NCBI GenBank assembly: GCA_027315365.1
Contig: DAHUYF010000123.1
Location: forward strand, 1-64,000
Reading direction: 5' to 3'
Origin: Rhodospirillales bacterium
GTDB lineage: Bacteria; Pseudomonadota; Alphaproteobacteria; ATCC43930; CGMCC-115725
DNA: 64,000 nt
Shown: positions 1 to 8,766 of the stretch, one piece after another
Position numbering within the stretch: the first letter of the stretch is position 1
Layout of the letters: each line of letters opens with the position of its first letter
Notes under the pieces: model-generated
What the model saw: the letters and a program-made list of their open reading frames with translations, nothing else
What the model was told of the DNA's origin: nothing
The model's database searches: none
Translations under genes and position numbers: made by a program

Positions 1-1
1 G

Positions 2-1087
2 TGGCGCGAGGCGGAGGGCTACCAGGCGCCGCAGGGGGCGGTGGAGGAGCTGCTGGCGGCGCTGTGGGCCGAGCTGCTCGGCCTCGAGCGCGTCGGCCGC
101 CACGACAACTTCTTCGATCTCGGCGGCCATTCGCTGCTGGCAATGCAATTCGTCCACCGCTGCCGCGAGCTTCCGGGCATCACGCTGTCGCTGCGTGGCC
201 TGTTCGAGCATCCCACCCTGACGGAGCTGGCGCGGCATGTCGCGCAGCCGGCCGACCGCCGGCGGTTCTCCCATCTGGTGCCGCTGCAACAGGGCGACAG
301 GCGGCCGGCGCTCTTCTGCGTCCATCCCGCCGGCGGCGCCGTCTTCTGCTATCTGCCGCTCGCCGCCGCGCTCGGGCGCCACCAGGCGGTTTATGGCTTG
401 CAGGCGACCGGCCCGGATCCCGGCGCGATCGCCGCCCAATCGATCGAACAGATGGCGCGCGACTATCTGGACGAGATCCGTGCGATCCAGCCGGACGGCC
501 CCTACCACCTGCTGGGCTGGTCGTTCGGCGGCCTCGTCGCCTATGAGATGGCCTGTCAGCTCCAGGCCGCGGGCGAGGAGGTCGCGCTCCTGGCGCTGCT
601 TGATACCCCGCTGCAGCAGCCGGAGAGCGAGGGCGCCGAGATCACCGATGCCGGCATCATCGACGCGCTGATCGACGTCCTCGGCCTCGAGAAGATCATT
701 CCCGGAGTCACACGGACGATCACCGATCTCGGCAGTTTCGTCGACGCCGCGCGGCACAGCGGCGTCTGGCCGGCGGATTTCTCGACCGCGCAGGCGGCGG
801 AGCTCATCGAGCTGTTCAAGCTCAACGTCGAGCAAGGCTCGCGCTACCGTGCCGGCCGGTACCGCGGCTCTCTCCTCCTCTTCAGGGCGATGGAGACCCC
901 CGGCGACAATGACCGCTATTTCGACTGGTCCGCCAAGGTCGAGGGTGACATCCGGGTGGTGCCGCTGCAATGCACGCACAACCGCGTGCCACAGGAGCCC
1001 CATGTCGGCGACATCGTCCGAGCCCTGCGGCCGCTTCTGACGGCGCCGCGCGGCTTCCCGCGGTCCGGACGTCCCTCGAAGCGATAG
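2..1087 (+). CDS. Non-ribosomal peptide synthetase, C-terminal carrier protein and thioesterase (5' partial)
   Basis: The reading frame is open from base 2, so the gene enters from the left and only its last 361 residues are seen. A peptidyl carrier domain comes first, with the phosphopantetheine serine in the motif FFDLGGHS (Ser codon at 131-133). A type I thioesterase follows, with the nucleophile motif GWSFGG near base 520 and a likely catalytic His in THNRVPQEPH near base 975. In this family the thioesterase releases the finished peptide by hydrolysis or cyclisation. The convergent cyclic-peptide exporter at 1106-2722 and the phosphopantetheinyl transferase at 11276 are natural partners. 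The product cannot be told from this fragment because no adenylation domain is visible. Confidence 0.93.
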   Translation, partial: WREAEGYQAPQGAVEELLAALWAELLGLERVGRHDNFFDLGGHSLLAMQFVHRCRELPGITLSLRGLFEHPTLTELARHVAQPADRRRFSHLVPLQQGDRRPALFCVHPAGGAVFCYLPLAAALGRHQAVYGLQATGPDPGAIAAQSIEQMARDYLDEIRAIQPDGPYHLLGWSFGGLVAYEMACQLQAAGEEVALLALLDTPLQQPESEGAEITDAGIIDALIDVLGLEKIIPGVTRTITDLGSFVDAARHSGVWPADFSTAQAAELIELFKLNVEQGSRYRAGRYRGSLLLFRAMETPGDNDRYFDWSAKVEGDIRVVPLQCTHNRVPQEPHVGDIVRALRPLLTAPRGFPRSGRPSKR

Positions 1088-1105
1088 GCGCGGCCGGGCG
1101 GCGGC

Positions 1106-2722
1106 TCAGGCCACCATCCGGCCGAATTCCATTTTGAAGCGGTGGTCGGCGACGTCGAAATAGCGGTCGTCATGGGTGACGCAGATGACGACCTTTCCCC
1201 GGGCTTTGAGGCCCGGCAGGATCTCCTCGTAGAACTTGCGCCGGAAGGAAGGATCCTGATCGGCCGCCCATTCGTCGAAGATGACGACGGGCTTGTCCTC
1301 GAGCAGCGTGACGATCATCGCCAGGCGTTTGCGCTGGCCGGTCGAGAGATTGATGGTGGTGAAGCTGTCGCCGCGAATTGTCGTCTTCTGGTCGAGCTGC
1401 ATGTAGCGCAGCAGCTCGGCAATCCGGTCGGGGTCCTGCTCGCCCAGCCCGTAGAGGCGGCGGAACAGATGGAAGTCGGAGAAGATGATCGAGATCTGGT
1501 CACGGATCCAGGCTTCCGTCGCCGTCGAGAACGGCGTCCCCCCGAGCAGGACGCGGCCGCTGTCGGGCCGATAGAGGCCGACCATCAGCTTCATCAGCGT
1601 GGTCTTGCCCGAGCCGTTGCCGCCGGTGATGAAGACGATCTCGCCGGGGCGCGCGACGAAATCGATCGGACCGACGGTGAACGCTTCGCTGCCGGCGTTC
1701 GAATAGGTGAAGGTGGCGCCCTCCAGCCGCAGTTCCGGCTGAACCGCCGGCGGCCGGGCATCCTCCGCCTCGGCCGGCATCGACGTCGGCGCCGCGCTGC
1801 TGAGCTGCGCATCCAGTCCCAGCAGGCGCTCCATCGAAGCGTTGGCCGTGGCGAGCGACGGGATCGCCTGGACGATCATCGAGATCGGACCGATGAGGAA
1901 CAGGATCGCCGTGGTGATCTTCACCAGGTCCGACGAGGCGACGGTACTGAAGGCAGGCACGGCGAACACCACGGTCGCCAGCAGCAGATAGAAGGTCGAT
2001 TGCGCGAAGACGAACTCCCCGGCGGAGCCGCGCGCCGTCTCCTGCTTCAGGCCGGTGGCTTCCGCCGAGAGATGCTCGATGGTCTGTGCCAGCGCCGCAC
2101 CGCGCGCCCGGCTCATCTTCACTTCCTTGAAGCCGCTGAGCAGATCGTCGAGGCCATCGAACACCTCGGCGTCCTGCGCCGCCGTCTGCCGCAACCGCTG
2201 GCGCAACCGCTCCGACCGGCGCAGGAAGATCGATACCGCAAAGAACGCCGCCATCGCCGTCAGCACCAACGCGGTCAGCGACAGATACGCCACATAGCCC
2301 GTCACGAACAGCAGCAACAGGCTCGCCTGCCCCGCCGCGACGAAACCCGGCGCCAGGTTGGAGATGGCGACCGGCTCCTTGGCGATGGTGGTAAGCACGT
2401 CCGACGGCACCAGCCGCTCGATCCGCGCGAGCTCGGAATGTCGCACCTTCTCGATGAGCCTGATGCGGAGATCGTTGACGATGCGCTCGATCTCGCACAT
2501 CGCCACCGACATGACGTAGCGCTGGGTGATGATATAGACGGCCAGGCACAGGCAGAACATGATCAGCAGATGCAGATCCGGGCCGCCCTGACCTGCATGC
2601 TGGGCGGCGGCGTTGATCGTACTCAGGATCAGCGCGTTGGTGCCGCCGGCAAGGCACATCATGAACGCCATGCGCGATGGCGGGATCGAATTCTCCCTGC
2701 GGAGGGTCGTGACGATCAGCAC
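1106..2722 (-). CDS. Cyclic peptide export ABC transporter (SyrD/PvdE-like), fused permease and ATPase
   Basis: This is a 538-residue half-transporter. An N-terminal membrane domain of about six helices (residues 15-300) is followed by an ATPase domain with Walker A GGNGSGKTT, a signature NLSTGQRKRLA and Walker B VVIFDEWAADQD. The DEWAADQD motif and the degenerate LSTGQ signature are typical of the cyclic-peptide/siderophore export family (TIGR01194 type). It probably moves the product of the adjacent synthetase, or a precursor of it, across the inner membrane. It converges on the synthetase gene with an 18-bp gap, so the two are not one transcript. Confidence 0.9.
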   Translation of the reverse strand: MLIVTTLRRENSIPPSRMAFMMCLAGGTNALILSTINAAAQHAGQGGPDLHLLIMFCLCLAVYIITQRYVMSVAMCEIERIVNDLRIRLIEKVRHSELARIERLVPSDVLTTIAKEPVAISNLAPGFVAAGQASLLLLFVTGYVAYLSLTALVLTAMAAFFAVSIFLRRSERLRQRLRQTAAQDAEVFDGLDDLLSGFKEVKMSRARGAALAQTIEHLSAEATGLKQETARGSAGEFVFAQSTFYLLLATVVFAVPAFSTVASSDLVKITTAILFLIGPISMIVQAIPSLATANASMERLLGLDAQLSSAAPTSMPAEAEDARPPAVQPELRLEGATFTYSNAGSEAFTVGPIDFVARPGEIVFITGGNGSGKTTLMKLMVGLYRPDSGRVLLGGTPFSTATEAWIRDQISIIFSDFHLFRRLYGLGEQDPDRIAELLRYMQLDQKTTIRGDSFTTINLSTGQRKRLAMIVTLLEDKPVVIFDEWAADQDPSFRRKFYEEILPGLKARGKVVICVTHDDRYFDVADHRFKMEFGRMVA

Positions 2723-2762
2723 GGTGGGAGGGCCCGACGGTTGCCGGTCGCGGACCGCATGA

Positions 2763-2969
2763 CTATGACGCCGGCGAGGACGGCCGCTGGCGACTGCGTC
2801 TCTGGCGCTCGGTCGGCCGCGTCAGCTGCAGGATCAGAATGACGACGATGGGACTGAACAGCAGCGAGAAGAAGAAGGCGGCGAAGAAGCCCATCGAGCG
2901 GCGCGAGCCGACCAAGCCCACGAGAATGCAGGCCAGCAGGTAGATGATGATGATGAAGATCGGCTCCAT
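2763..2969 (-). CDS. Small two-helix membrane protein
   Basis: This is a 68-residue protein with two hydrophobic stretches (about residues 3-21 and 26-49) and a basic, polar C-terminus. The layout resembles the many short bacterial proteins of the 'superinfection immunity/hypothetical membrane' kind, but no function is known. The start is the only ATG before the first helix, and its ribosome-binding site is weak. It lies between the exporter and a DUF697 gene on the same strand, so co-transcription with 3008-3490 is possible. Confidence 0.55.
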   Translation of the reverse strand: MEPIFIIIIYLLACILVGLVGSRRSMGFFAAFFFSLLFSPIVVILILQLTRPTERQRRSRQRPSSPAS

Positions 2970-3007
2970 GGCCGACTGCCGCTACCTGCCTCGGTACCGT
3001 CGATGCG

Positions 3008-3490
3008 TCAGGCGACAGCCTGCTTGGACGAGGACTTCTTCGCCTCTTCCCGCGCCTCGTTGAACTCCTTGGCGATCTCTTCCTTCTTGGCCTCGGTGTC
3101 GAAATCGAGCAGACTGCCGCCGCCGGCGAAGTGCTGGGCGAAGACCTTGCCGACCGCATAGGTCGCCGCCGAGGCGAAGCCCGGCATCGCGGCGATCGCG
3201 ATCACCGGGCCGACGATCGGGATCACCTTGGCCATCGAGAAGAGGTAGCCCGACGAGCCGACCGACAGCAGGTACGGCAGAATGCTGCCGGCGATGCCGC
3301 CGGACACCGCCCTGACGCGGACATCGGGGAACTCGACCCCGTAGACCTTGGCCAGGTCGCGGATCATCTTGACCTGGACCGCGGCAATGGCGCCGATGTC
3401 GACGAGGGGGATCGGAATGAGGCCGGCGCCCGCGGACCAGGCGGAAGACCGCCGCACGATGCTCATAGCCTCGGCCATACGATCGTCCAT
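3008..3490 (-). CDS. DUF697/YcjF-family membrane protein
   Basis: This is a 160-residue protein with DUF697 features: an amphipathic IPIPLVDIGAIAAVQ segment, an LAKVYGVEF motif, two glycine-rich hydrophobic segments, and the ending AQHFAGGGSLLDFD. A lysine/glutamate-rich tail follows. DUF697 proteins are often found near GTPases or stress genes, but their function is unknown. The start at 3490 is preferred because GGGGAAG lies 6 bp upstream. An in-frame ATG at 3514 would add eight residues but has no Shine-Dalgarno sequence. A second copy of the family is at 5251-5871. Confidence 0.82.
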   Translation of the reverse strand: MDDRMAEAMSIVRRSSAWSAGAGLIPIPLVDIGAIAAVQVKMIRDLAKVYGVEFPDVRVRAVSGGIAGSILPYLLSVGSSGYLFSMAKVIPIVGPVIAIAAMPGFASAATYAVGKVFAQHFAGGGSLLDFDTEAKKEEIAKEFNEAREEAKKSSSKQAVA

Positions 3491-3519
3491 AGACTTCCCC
3501 GTTTGTGAGTTCATTTCAT

Positions 3520-3532
3520 TGATAAACTATCA
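3520..3532. promoter_or_regulatory. Short inverted repeat TGATA-AAC-TATCA
   Basis: A perfect 5-bp inverted repeat with a 3-bp spacer lies 29-42 bp upstream of the preferred start of the DUF697 gene at 3008-3490. It sits in an unusually AT-rich patch. It could be an operator or simply the promoter region. It is not the TTGA-N6-TCAA motif found later in the window. Confidence 0.25.
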
Positions 3533-3699
3533 CATGCGCCCTGGCGCGGCAACCGCACCAGCGCCGCGCGGGTCCGGTCAGATGCCTCCGGCAGGCGCCC
3601 GGAATGCGGACCTTGGGGCGAACCGCCGGCCGTATCCAAAGCGGCGGACAGACCGTAGTATAAGCTTCACCCTGCTGCGCATCAGAGTAGGAGCGTTCG

Positions 3700-4875
3700 G
3701 TGACCACCGTTTTCAGCCGCTTGTTCTCGCCGGTCGGCGCGGCCTACGCCCGCATTGTCGACTGGATCGACGATCATCTGCTGTCGCTCGGCCTCGGCGG
3801 TCTGCTCGTCCTGCTGATCCTCGCCGTGCTGTCGCCGCGCATGTTCATCACCATCCCCGCCGGCCACGAAGGCGCGCTGTTCAGGCGCTTCCAAGGCGGC
3901 ACCGACGTCGAGCAGGCCTACGACGAAGGCTTCCACGTCGTCTGGCCATGGAACACGATGTACATCTACGACGTGCGCTTTCAGAATCAGTCCTCCACCT
4001 TCGACGCCCATACCTCCGACGGCCTCAACCTTGTCGCCGACGTGGCGTTCCGCTTCCGCGTGACGCGGCGCAACGTGCCGCTGCTGCACAAGTACATCGG
4101 CCCCGATTACGTACAGAAACTCATCCTGCCGAGCCTGGGCGCTCGCGTCCGCGAGGAGGTGTCGCGCCACACGCCCGAGGAGGTCTATTCGACCAAGCGC
4201 CTGGAGATCCAGCAGCGCATCCGCGACGGCATGCGCCGCGAGTTCGAGATGGACCCCGAGGCCGACACGCTGCTGCAGCGCGTCGAGTTCGTCGAACTCG
4301 ACGAGATATTCCTGCGCGACGTAGAGCTGCCGGAGTCGCTGCAGAAATCCATGATCGAGAAGAATCAGCAGCTGCAAATGATGCTCGAATACGACTATCG
4401 CATCGAGCGCGAGAAGAAGGAGAGCGAGCGCAAGCGAATCGAGGCGGAGGGCATCCGCCAGTTCCAGGACATCGTCAAGGACGGCATCACCGACCGGTAC
4501 CTCATGTGGAAGGGAATCGACGCCACGCTGCAGCTCGCGCAATCATCCAACTCCAAGGTCATCGTCATCGGCAACAGCAAGACCGGATTGCCGATCCTGC
4601 TCGGCAACCTCGATACGACGCTGACGCCGCCCGCGGGCCAGCCGCCGTCAAGCGCCGAGAGCAAACCCTCGCTGACGCCCCTCACCAACACGCCGGAATC
4701 CACCCCCTCCGCCAAAGGCGCCGAGTCGGCGAATGTCGCGCCCGCCCTGCCGCTACCGGGCGATCTCGGCGGCAGCGGCGACAAGCCGACATCGGGGATG
4801 GCGCTGCCGCCGACGGCCAACACGCCGACGACGGAGCACAAATCGGCGACGAAGGCCCTGCCCGCGGCGAAATAA
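3700..4875 (+). CDS. SPFH/prohibitin-domain membrane protein
   Basis: This is a 391-residue protein with a GTG start. One transmembrane segment (about residues 27-47) is followed directly by an SPFH (Band 7) domain beginning at ITIPAGHEGALF. A charged coiled-coil region spans about residues 205-255, and the last 90 residues are a Pro/Ser/Thr-rich tail. SPFH proteins form large membrane-bound rings that organise lipids or regulate proteases such as FtsH. It is not HflK or HflC: the tail and the context differ. It is divergent from the DUF697 gene upstream. Confidence 0.87.
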   Translation: MTTVFSRLFSPVGAAYARIVDWIDDHLLSLGLGGLLVLLILAVLSPRMFITIPAGHEGALFRRFQGGTDVEQAYDEGFHVVWPWNTMYIYDVRFQNQSSTFDAHTSDGLNLVADVAFRFRVTRRNVPLLHKYIGPDYVQKLILPSLGARVREEVSRHTPEEVYSTKRLEIQQRIRDGMRREFEMDPEADTLLQRVEFVELDEIFLRDVELPESLQKSMIEKNQQLQMMLEYDYRIEREKKESERKRIEAEGIRQFQDIVKDGITDRYLMWKGIDATLQLAQSSNSKVIVIGNSKTGLPILLGNLDTTLTPPAGQPPSSAESKPSLTPLTNTPESTPSAKGAESANVAPALPLPGDLGGSGDKPTSGMALPPTANTPTTEHKSATKALPAAK

Positions 4876-4946
4876 GCCCGTCTCGGTCTACCCAGCGGCG
4901 GCCGGCTGGTGTATCGTTGCGGGGTTCCCTTGAAAAAGGAGAATCC

Positions 4947-5213
4947 ATGAAGCCTTCTCTGCTCGTCGCTTCGGCGGTCGCGGCGACCGTTGCCGCGTCC
5001 ACCTCCGGGACGGCCGGCCCCGCCCCCGATCCGATCTATCGGGCGGAAAAATGCTACGGCGTGAACGTAGCCGGCGGGAACGACTGCGGCGCACGCGTGC
5101 ACAGCTGCGCCGGCCAGGCGACGCTCAGCAAGGACCCGAATTCGTGGATCTACGTGCCGGTCGGCACCTGCGCCAAGATCGCCGGCGGCAGCACGAAGCC
5201 GAGATCAAGTTGA
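4947..5213 (+). CDS. DUF2282 (BufA1/bufferin-like) secreted small protein
   Basis: This is an 88-residue protein with an N-terminal signal peptide (about residues 1-24) and the DUF2282 pattern EKCYGV, then NDC, HSCAGQA, and VPVGTC near the end. It has four cysteines in the mature part. DUF2282 proteins include the bufferin precursors, copper-binding periplasmic peptides whose cysteines are modified by a DUF692 enzyme (BufB) with a DUF2063 partner (BufC). Neither partner is present nearby, so this is an orphan copy. A strong AAAAAGGAG site precedes the ATG at 4947. Confidence 0.82.
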   Translation: MKPSLLVASAVAATVAASTSGTAGPAPDPIYRAEKCYGVNVAGGNDCGARVHSCAGQATLSKDPNSWIYVPVGTCAKIAGGSTKPRSS

Positions 5214-5250
5214 CCGGCGCCGCCGCAGCCACATCACCGAGCATGCTGCC

Positions 5251-5871
5251 ATGACCAAAACGCTCCCCCGCCTGCGCAACCCGACGCTCGACGACATCAA
5301 GCGCACCGCGACCGCGGCGACGCCGCAAACCCGCGACCCGCCGCAACCTCCGCCGGAAGCGACGCCCGCGCCGGAAGCCGCCGTAGCGGGCCGCTCTCTG
5401 GCGGTCGTCGAGGGACCGAGCAGCGAGGAGGAGCGGCGCCTCAAGGCGGCGCACGAGATCCTGTCGCATTACCGCCGGTGGACGATCGCCGCCGCGGCGG
5501 CGCCGCTCCCGCTGGCCGACGCGGCGATGGTCTCCGGCGTTCAGCTGCGCATGATCTCGCGCCTGGCGCGACTCTACGGCGTCCCCTTCGAGCGCGTGCG
5601 CGTGGGCTCGCTGCTCTCCTCCCTGATGGGCGGCTGGACGCCTTTCACCATCACCACCAGCGTCGTCGGCGCGGCAGCGCGGTTTGTGCCCGGCATCGGC
5701 ACCTTGATAGGAGTTGCGACCTCGATCGGCACGTCGACCCTCGCCACCGAGACGATCGGCAAGATCTTCATCCGGCATTTCGAGGACGGGGGCACCTTCC
5801 TCGATTTCGAACCCAAAAAGTACCGCCAGGCGCTCGATCGGACGAAAGCCGCCGGCAGGCGCGGCCGGTGA
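5251..5871 (+). CDS. DUF697/YcjF-family membrane protein, second copy
   Basis: This is a 206-residue protein. A proline/alanine-rich N-terminal stretch (about 60 residues) precedes a DUF697 core with LPLADAAMVSGVQLRMI, LARLYGVPF, a GIGTLIG hydrophobic hairpin, and the ending IRHFEDGGTFLDFE. The core is clearly related to 3008-3490, including the final HF-GG-LDF motif, but the N-terminus is longer. The gene is followed after 30 bp by the ParA-type ATPase and may share its transcript. Function unknown. Confidence 0.82.
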   Translation: MTKTLPRLRNPTLDDIKRTATAATPQTRDPPQPPPEATPAPEAAVAGRSLAVVEGPSSEEERRLKAAHEILSHYRRWTIAAAAAPLPLADAAMVSGVQLRMISRLARLYGVPFERVRVGSLLSSLMGGWTPFTITTSVVGAAARFVPGIGTLIGVATSIGTSTLATETIGKIFIRHFEDGGTFLDFEPKKYRQALDRTKAAGRRGR

Positions 5872-5901
5872 GCGGCGCCACGCCGCGGCGCGGAGGATAG
5901 C

Positions 5902-6564
5902 GTGCGGAACGGGACCGGAGCGATCGTCGTCATGGCCACGCTGAAGGGCGGCAGCGGCAAGAGCACGGCTGCCGCCTGCCTCGCCGCACACTGCCAGCTC
6001 GGCGGGGTGCGCGCCGCCATGATCGACGCCGACCCCCAGGCAAGCCTGCTGCACTGGCAGGGTCTTGGCGATCCGCCGCTGGATTTGCCGATCATCGCCG
6101 ACACGTCCGAAGCGGTGGCGCAGCGCGCGCGAGAGTTGGCGCGCGACGTCGACCTCGTCGTCATCGACACTGCGGGTTTTCGCAACCGCACGATGATCGA
6201 GGCGCTATCGGTGGCGGATATGGCGGTGGTGCCGATCAAGGCCTCGCCGCTCGACATCGCGGCGGCGATCGATACGGTCCGGCTGATCGAAGAGGTGAAC
6301 GCCACCGAGGAACGCCGCGCGCGACCGATGTCCTATCGCCTGCTGCTGACCCAGGTAACGGTAGGCAGCGCCGTCGCCCGGCATGTACGCGAGGAGCTGG
6401 CGCAATCCGGCTACGCGCTGTTCGCGGCAGAGCTCGCCAACCGGGTCGTCTATGCCGAGGCGAGCCTCGTCGGACGCATGCCGATCCACATCGACGCCGA
6501 GAGCGCCGCTGCGCGCGACGGCGAGGCCTTCGCCCGCGAAGTTCGGCTCGCGCTCGGCTGGTGA
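5902..6564 (+). CDS. ParA/MinD-family ATPase (orphan)
   Basis: This is a 220-residue P-loop ATPase with a deviant Walker A motif LKGGSGKST (residues 14-22), a DADPQASLLHW motif and Walker B VVIDTAG. Such proteins position chromosomes, plasmids or other cargo on the nucleoid or membrane. No ParB or parS-like partner is visible, so it is not a standard partition pair. The GTG start is supported by GGAGGATAGC just upstream. It may act with the DUF697 protein before it, but this is inference from adjacency only. Confidence 0.86.
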   Translation: MRNGTGAIVVMATLKGGSGKSTAAACLAAHCQLGGVRAAMIDADPQASLLHWQGLGDPPLDLPIIADTSEAVAQRARELARDVDLVVIDTAGFRNRTMIEALSVADMAVVPIKASPLDIAAAIDTVRLIEEVNATEERRARPMSYRLLLTQVTVGSAVARHVREELAQSGYALFAAELANRVVYAEASLVGRMPIHIDAESAAARDGEAFAREVRLALGW

Positions 6565-6593
6565 GCCCGACCGGGCGGCGAGGCGGTCGACGC

Positions 6594-7601
6594 ATGGCAT
6601 GGCACACACTGCGCGTTCTCTGGCTGACCTGTCCGGCGCTTCTCGGCACCGGTCTCGCTCCCGCCGCGCGCGCCGAGGCACCCGTGCACGTCCCGACCTG
6701 CGCACTGTTCCTCGATTTCGGCGCGCGCTGGGTCGGACTTGACGAGGCGGTTGCGGCGGAGGTGCTGGGGCTGCCGCTCTACGCGCTGACCGACGCCGAT
6801 ATCGACCTCGTTGCCAAGGGCCTGCAGGCCTGCCTGGCGAAGGCCGACACGCCGGAAGCGAAGGCGGTGCTGGAGGAGGACATGAAGCACATGTCGTCCC
6901 TGACCGCGGCCCGCAACCGCGTGCGCCGCGCCTTTGCGGATTTCCAAGCGGCAAAGAAGCAGGCGCAGCCCAAGCTGGAGCAGCTCGCGGCCCGGATCGA
7001 CGACTTGCCGCCAACGCCGCGCAGCCGCGGCGCGGTCGACGACGCCGAGGCGACCGTGTCGGCGATCTTCTTCGAACTCGAGCAGAAGCGTCTGAGGGCG
7101 CAGGTCAAGCAGCCGCTGGCCGACGACGACCCGGCTTATGCCCGGGCGGTGGCGGCGATTGCCCGCAAGCACGAGGCCTATGCCGAGCAGGCGCGGCAGG
7201 AAGTGCTCGGCATGGCGCAGGGCGCTCTCGACCAGCACGGCGCCGAGGTCGCCCGCCTCGACTTTCCGCCCGCGGCGCTCGACGCGACGATCATCCTTCA
7301 GAACATCGACGCCGGGCGGCCGGTGCGCTGGCTAACGCTGCGCCAATGGGCGGCGCTGGTGTTCGGCAACCCCGAGAACACCGCGCTCAAGGTCGCACGC
7401 GGGGAGACGGGTGCGCCCGCCGACATCAAGATCGAAGTGGTGCGACCGGGCTACAGCCGGGCGGAGTTCGCCTTCCGGCAGGACGGACACGACCTGTTGC
7501 TGGTGCAGAGCGGCGTCGATGGGCGTCTCGGCGATATCGATACGCTCGATAAGCGGCGCGAGGCGAACGACCTGCTGCTGGCGGTCGTGCAGCAGCGCTA
7601 G
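6594..7601 (+). CDS. Secreted protein of unknown function
   Basis: This is a 335-residue protein with a signal peptide (about residues 1-27, ending near ARAEAP) and a largely helical, Ala/Glu/Lys-rich body. I recognise no family. An upstream in-frame GTG at 6561 overlaps the end of the ParA gene, but the ATG at 6594 puts the hydrophobic signal sequence at the N-terminus and has AGGCGG upstream. It is likely to be translated with the preceding ATPase gene. A periplasmic or outer-membrane-associated place is inferred from the signal peptide. Confidence 0.7.
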   Translation: MAWHTLRVLWLTCPALLGTGLAPAARAEAPVHVPTCALFLDFGARWVGLDEAVAAEVLGLPLYALTDADIDLVAKGLQACLAKADTPEAKAVLEEDMKHMSSLTAARNRVRRAFADFQAAKKQAQPKLEQLAARIDDLPPTPRSRGAVDDAEATVSAIFFELEQKRLRAQVKQPLADDDPAYARAVAAIARKHEAYAEQARQEVLGMAQGALDQHGAEVARLDFPPAALDATIILQNIDAGRPVRWLTLRQWAALVFGNPENTALKVARGETGAPADIKIEVVRPGYSRAEFAFRQDGHDLLLVQSGVDGRLGDIDTLDKRREANDLLLAVVQQR

Positions 7602-7686
7602 CGGTCGCCGACGCCCCCCTGCCGGCGCCGGACGGCCCGCTTCGCGATGCGGCCGGAGTGAGCTAGCATGAAGGCCGGGAGGGCCC

Positions 7687-8766
7687 ATGACGACCCAATC
7701 GCGTTACCGCGAGCCCCCGCGAGAGATGGCCTGGAGCCTGCGTGCGTCGCAGCAGACGGCCTTTCGCTGGGAATACGACGACGGCCGCGCCGAGCTGCTG
7801 GCGCTCTACGACAAGGGCAAGCGCCAGCAGTGGAACGCGCAGGAGCGCATCGACTGGTCGCGCGACCTCGATCCCGACAACCCGATGCAACTGCCGGACG
7901 AGACCATCTCGCTCAACGGCTCCGATCTCTGGAACAGGCTCTCGCCGAAGCAAGTGGCGCAGTTCCGCCGTCACTCGCAGGCCTGGCAGATCTCGCAATT
8001 CCTCCACGGCGAGCAAGGCGCGCTCATCTGCGCGGCCAAGATCGTGCAGCAGGTGGAGAAGATCGACGCGAAATTCTATGCCGCCACGCAGGTGATCGAC
8101 GAAGCGCGGCATGTCGAGGCCTATGCGCGGCTGCTGCATGAGAAGTTCGACATGGTATTCCCGGTGAACGGCCCGCTGCAGGCGCTGCTGCAGGACGTGA
8201 TCGAGCGCAAGGAGTGGGATTTCACCTATCTCGGCATGCAGGTGGTGATCGAGGGTTTGGCGCTGGCCTCCTTCCAGAGCATCCGCGACAAGGCACAGAA
8301 TCCGCTGGCGGCGCAGGTCAATGCCTATGTCATGCAGGACGAGGCGCGGCACGTCGCCTTCGGACGGCTGGCACTGCGCGACTATTACCCGGCGCTGACC
8401 GAGGCGGAGCGCGACCGGCGCGAGGAGTTCCTGGTGGAAGCCTGCTATCTCATGCGCGACCGCATGGACCCCTCCGACGTCTGGGCATCGGTCGGGCTCG
8501 ACGTCAAGGAATGCCGTGCCGTGCACGAAGCGGCGCTCGCCACGCACAAGTTCCGCTCGCGCCTGTTCAGCCGCATCGTGCCGACGGTGCGGGATATCGG
8601 ACTGTGGGGACCGCGCGTGCGCAACGCCTTCGAGGATCTCGGCGCGATGAAATTCGCCGATCGCGACAGCGCCGCCATGCTCGAGGAGGACAACCGCGTC
8701 GCCGAAGAGTTCGACGCCCGGCGCTTCGTCGATGCCGCGATCGAGGGCGCGGCGCCGCGGCCATGA
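7687..8766 (+). CDS. Ferritin-like diiron protein (putative oxygenase)
   Basis: This is a 359-residue, mostly helical protein with two DEARH motifs (DEARHVE near residue 138 and DEARHVAF near residue 218). It also has further carboxylates in HGEQGAL and VVIEGLA, the layout of a class I diiron four-helix bundle. Related proteins carry out oxygen-dependent oxidations. The substrate is unknown. A strong GGGAGG site precedes the ATG. The stop overlaps the next start (ATGA), so it is translationally coupled to the thiolase-like gene. The pair suggests oxidation and then C-C bond chemistry on a CoA thioester. Confidence 0.83.
   Translation: MTTQSRYREPPREMAWSLRASQQTAFRWEYDDGRAELLALYDKGKRQQWNAQERIDWSRDLDPDNPMQLPDETISLNGSDLWNRLSPKQVAQFRRHSQAWQISQFLHGEQGALICAAKIVQQVEKIDAKFYAATQVIDEARHVEAYARLLHEKFDMVFPVNGPLQALLQDVIERKEWDFTYLGMQVVIEGLALASFQSIRDKAQNPLAAQVNAYVMQDEARHVAFGRLALRDYYPALTEAERDRREEFLVEACYLMRDRMDPSDVWASVGLDVKECRAVHEAALATHKFRSRLFSRIVPTVRDIGLWGPRVRNAFEDLGAMKFADRDSAAMLEEDNRVAEEFDARRFVDAAIEGAAPRP

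Noticed and set aside
1142-2842. A 566-residue open frame on the plus strand
   Set aside because: It is antisense to the ABC exporter, which has all ATPase motifs on the minus strand.
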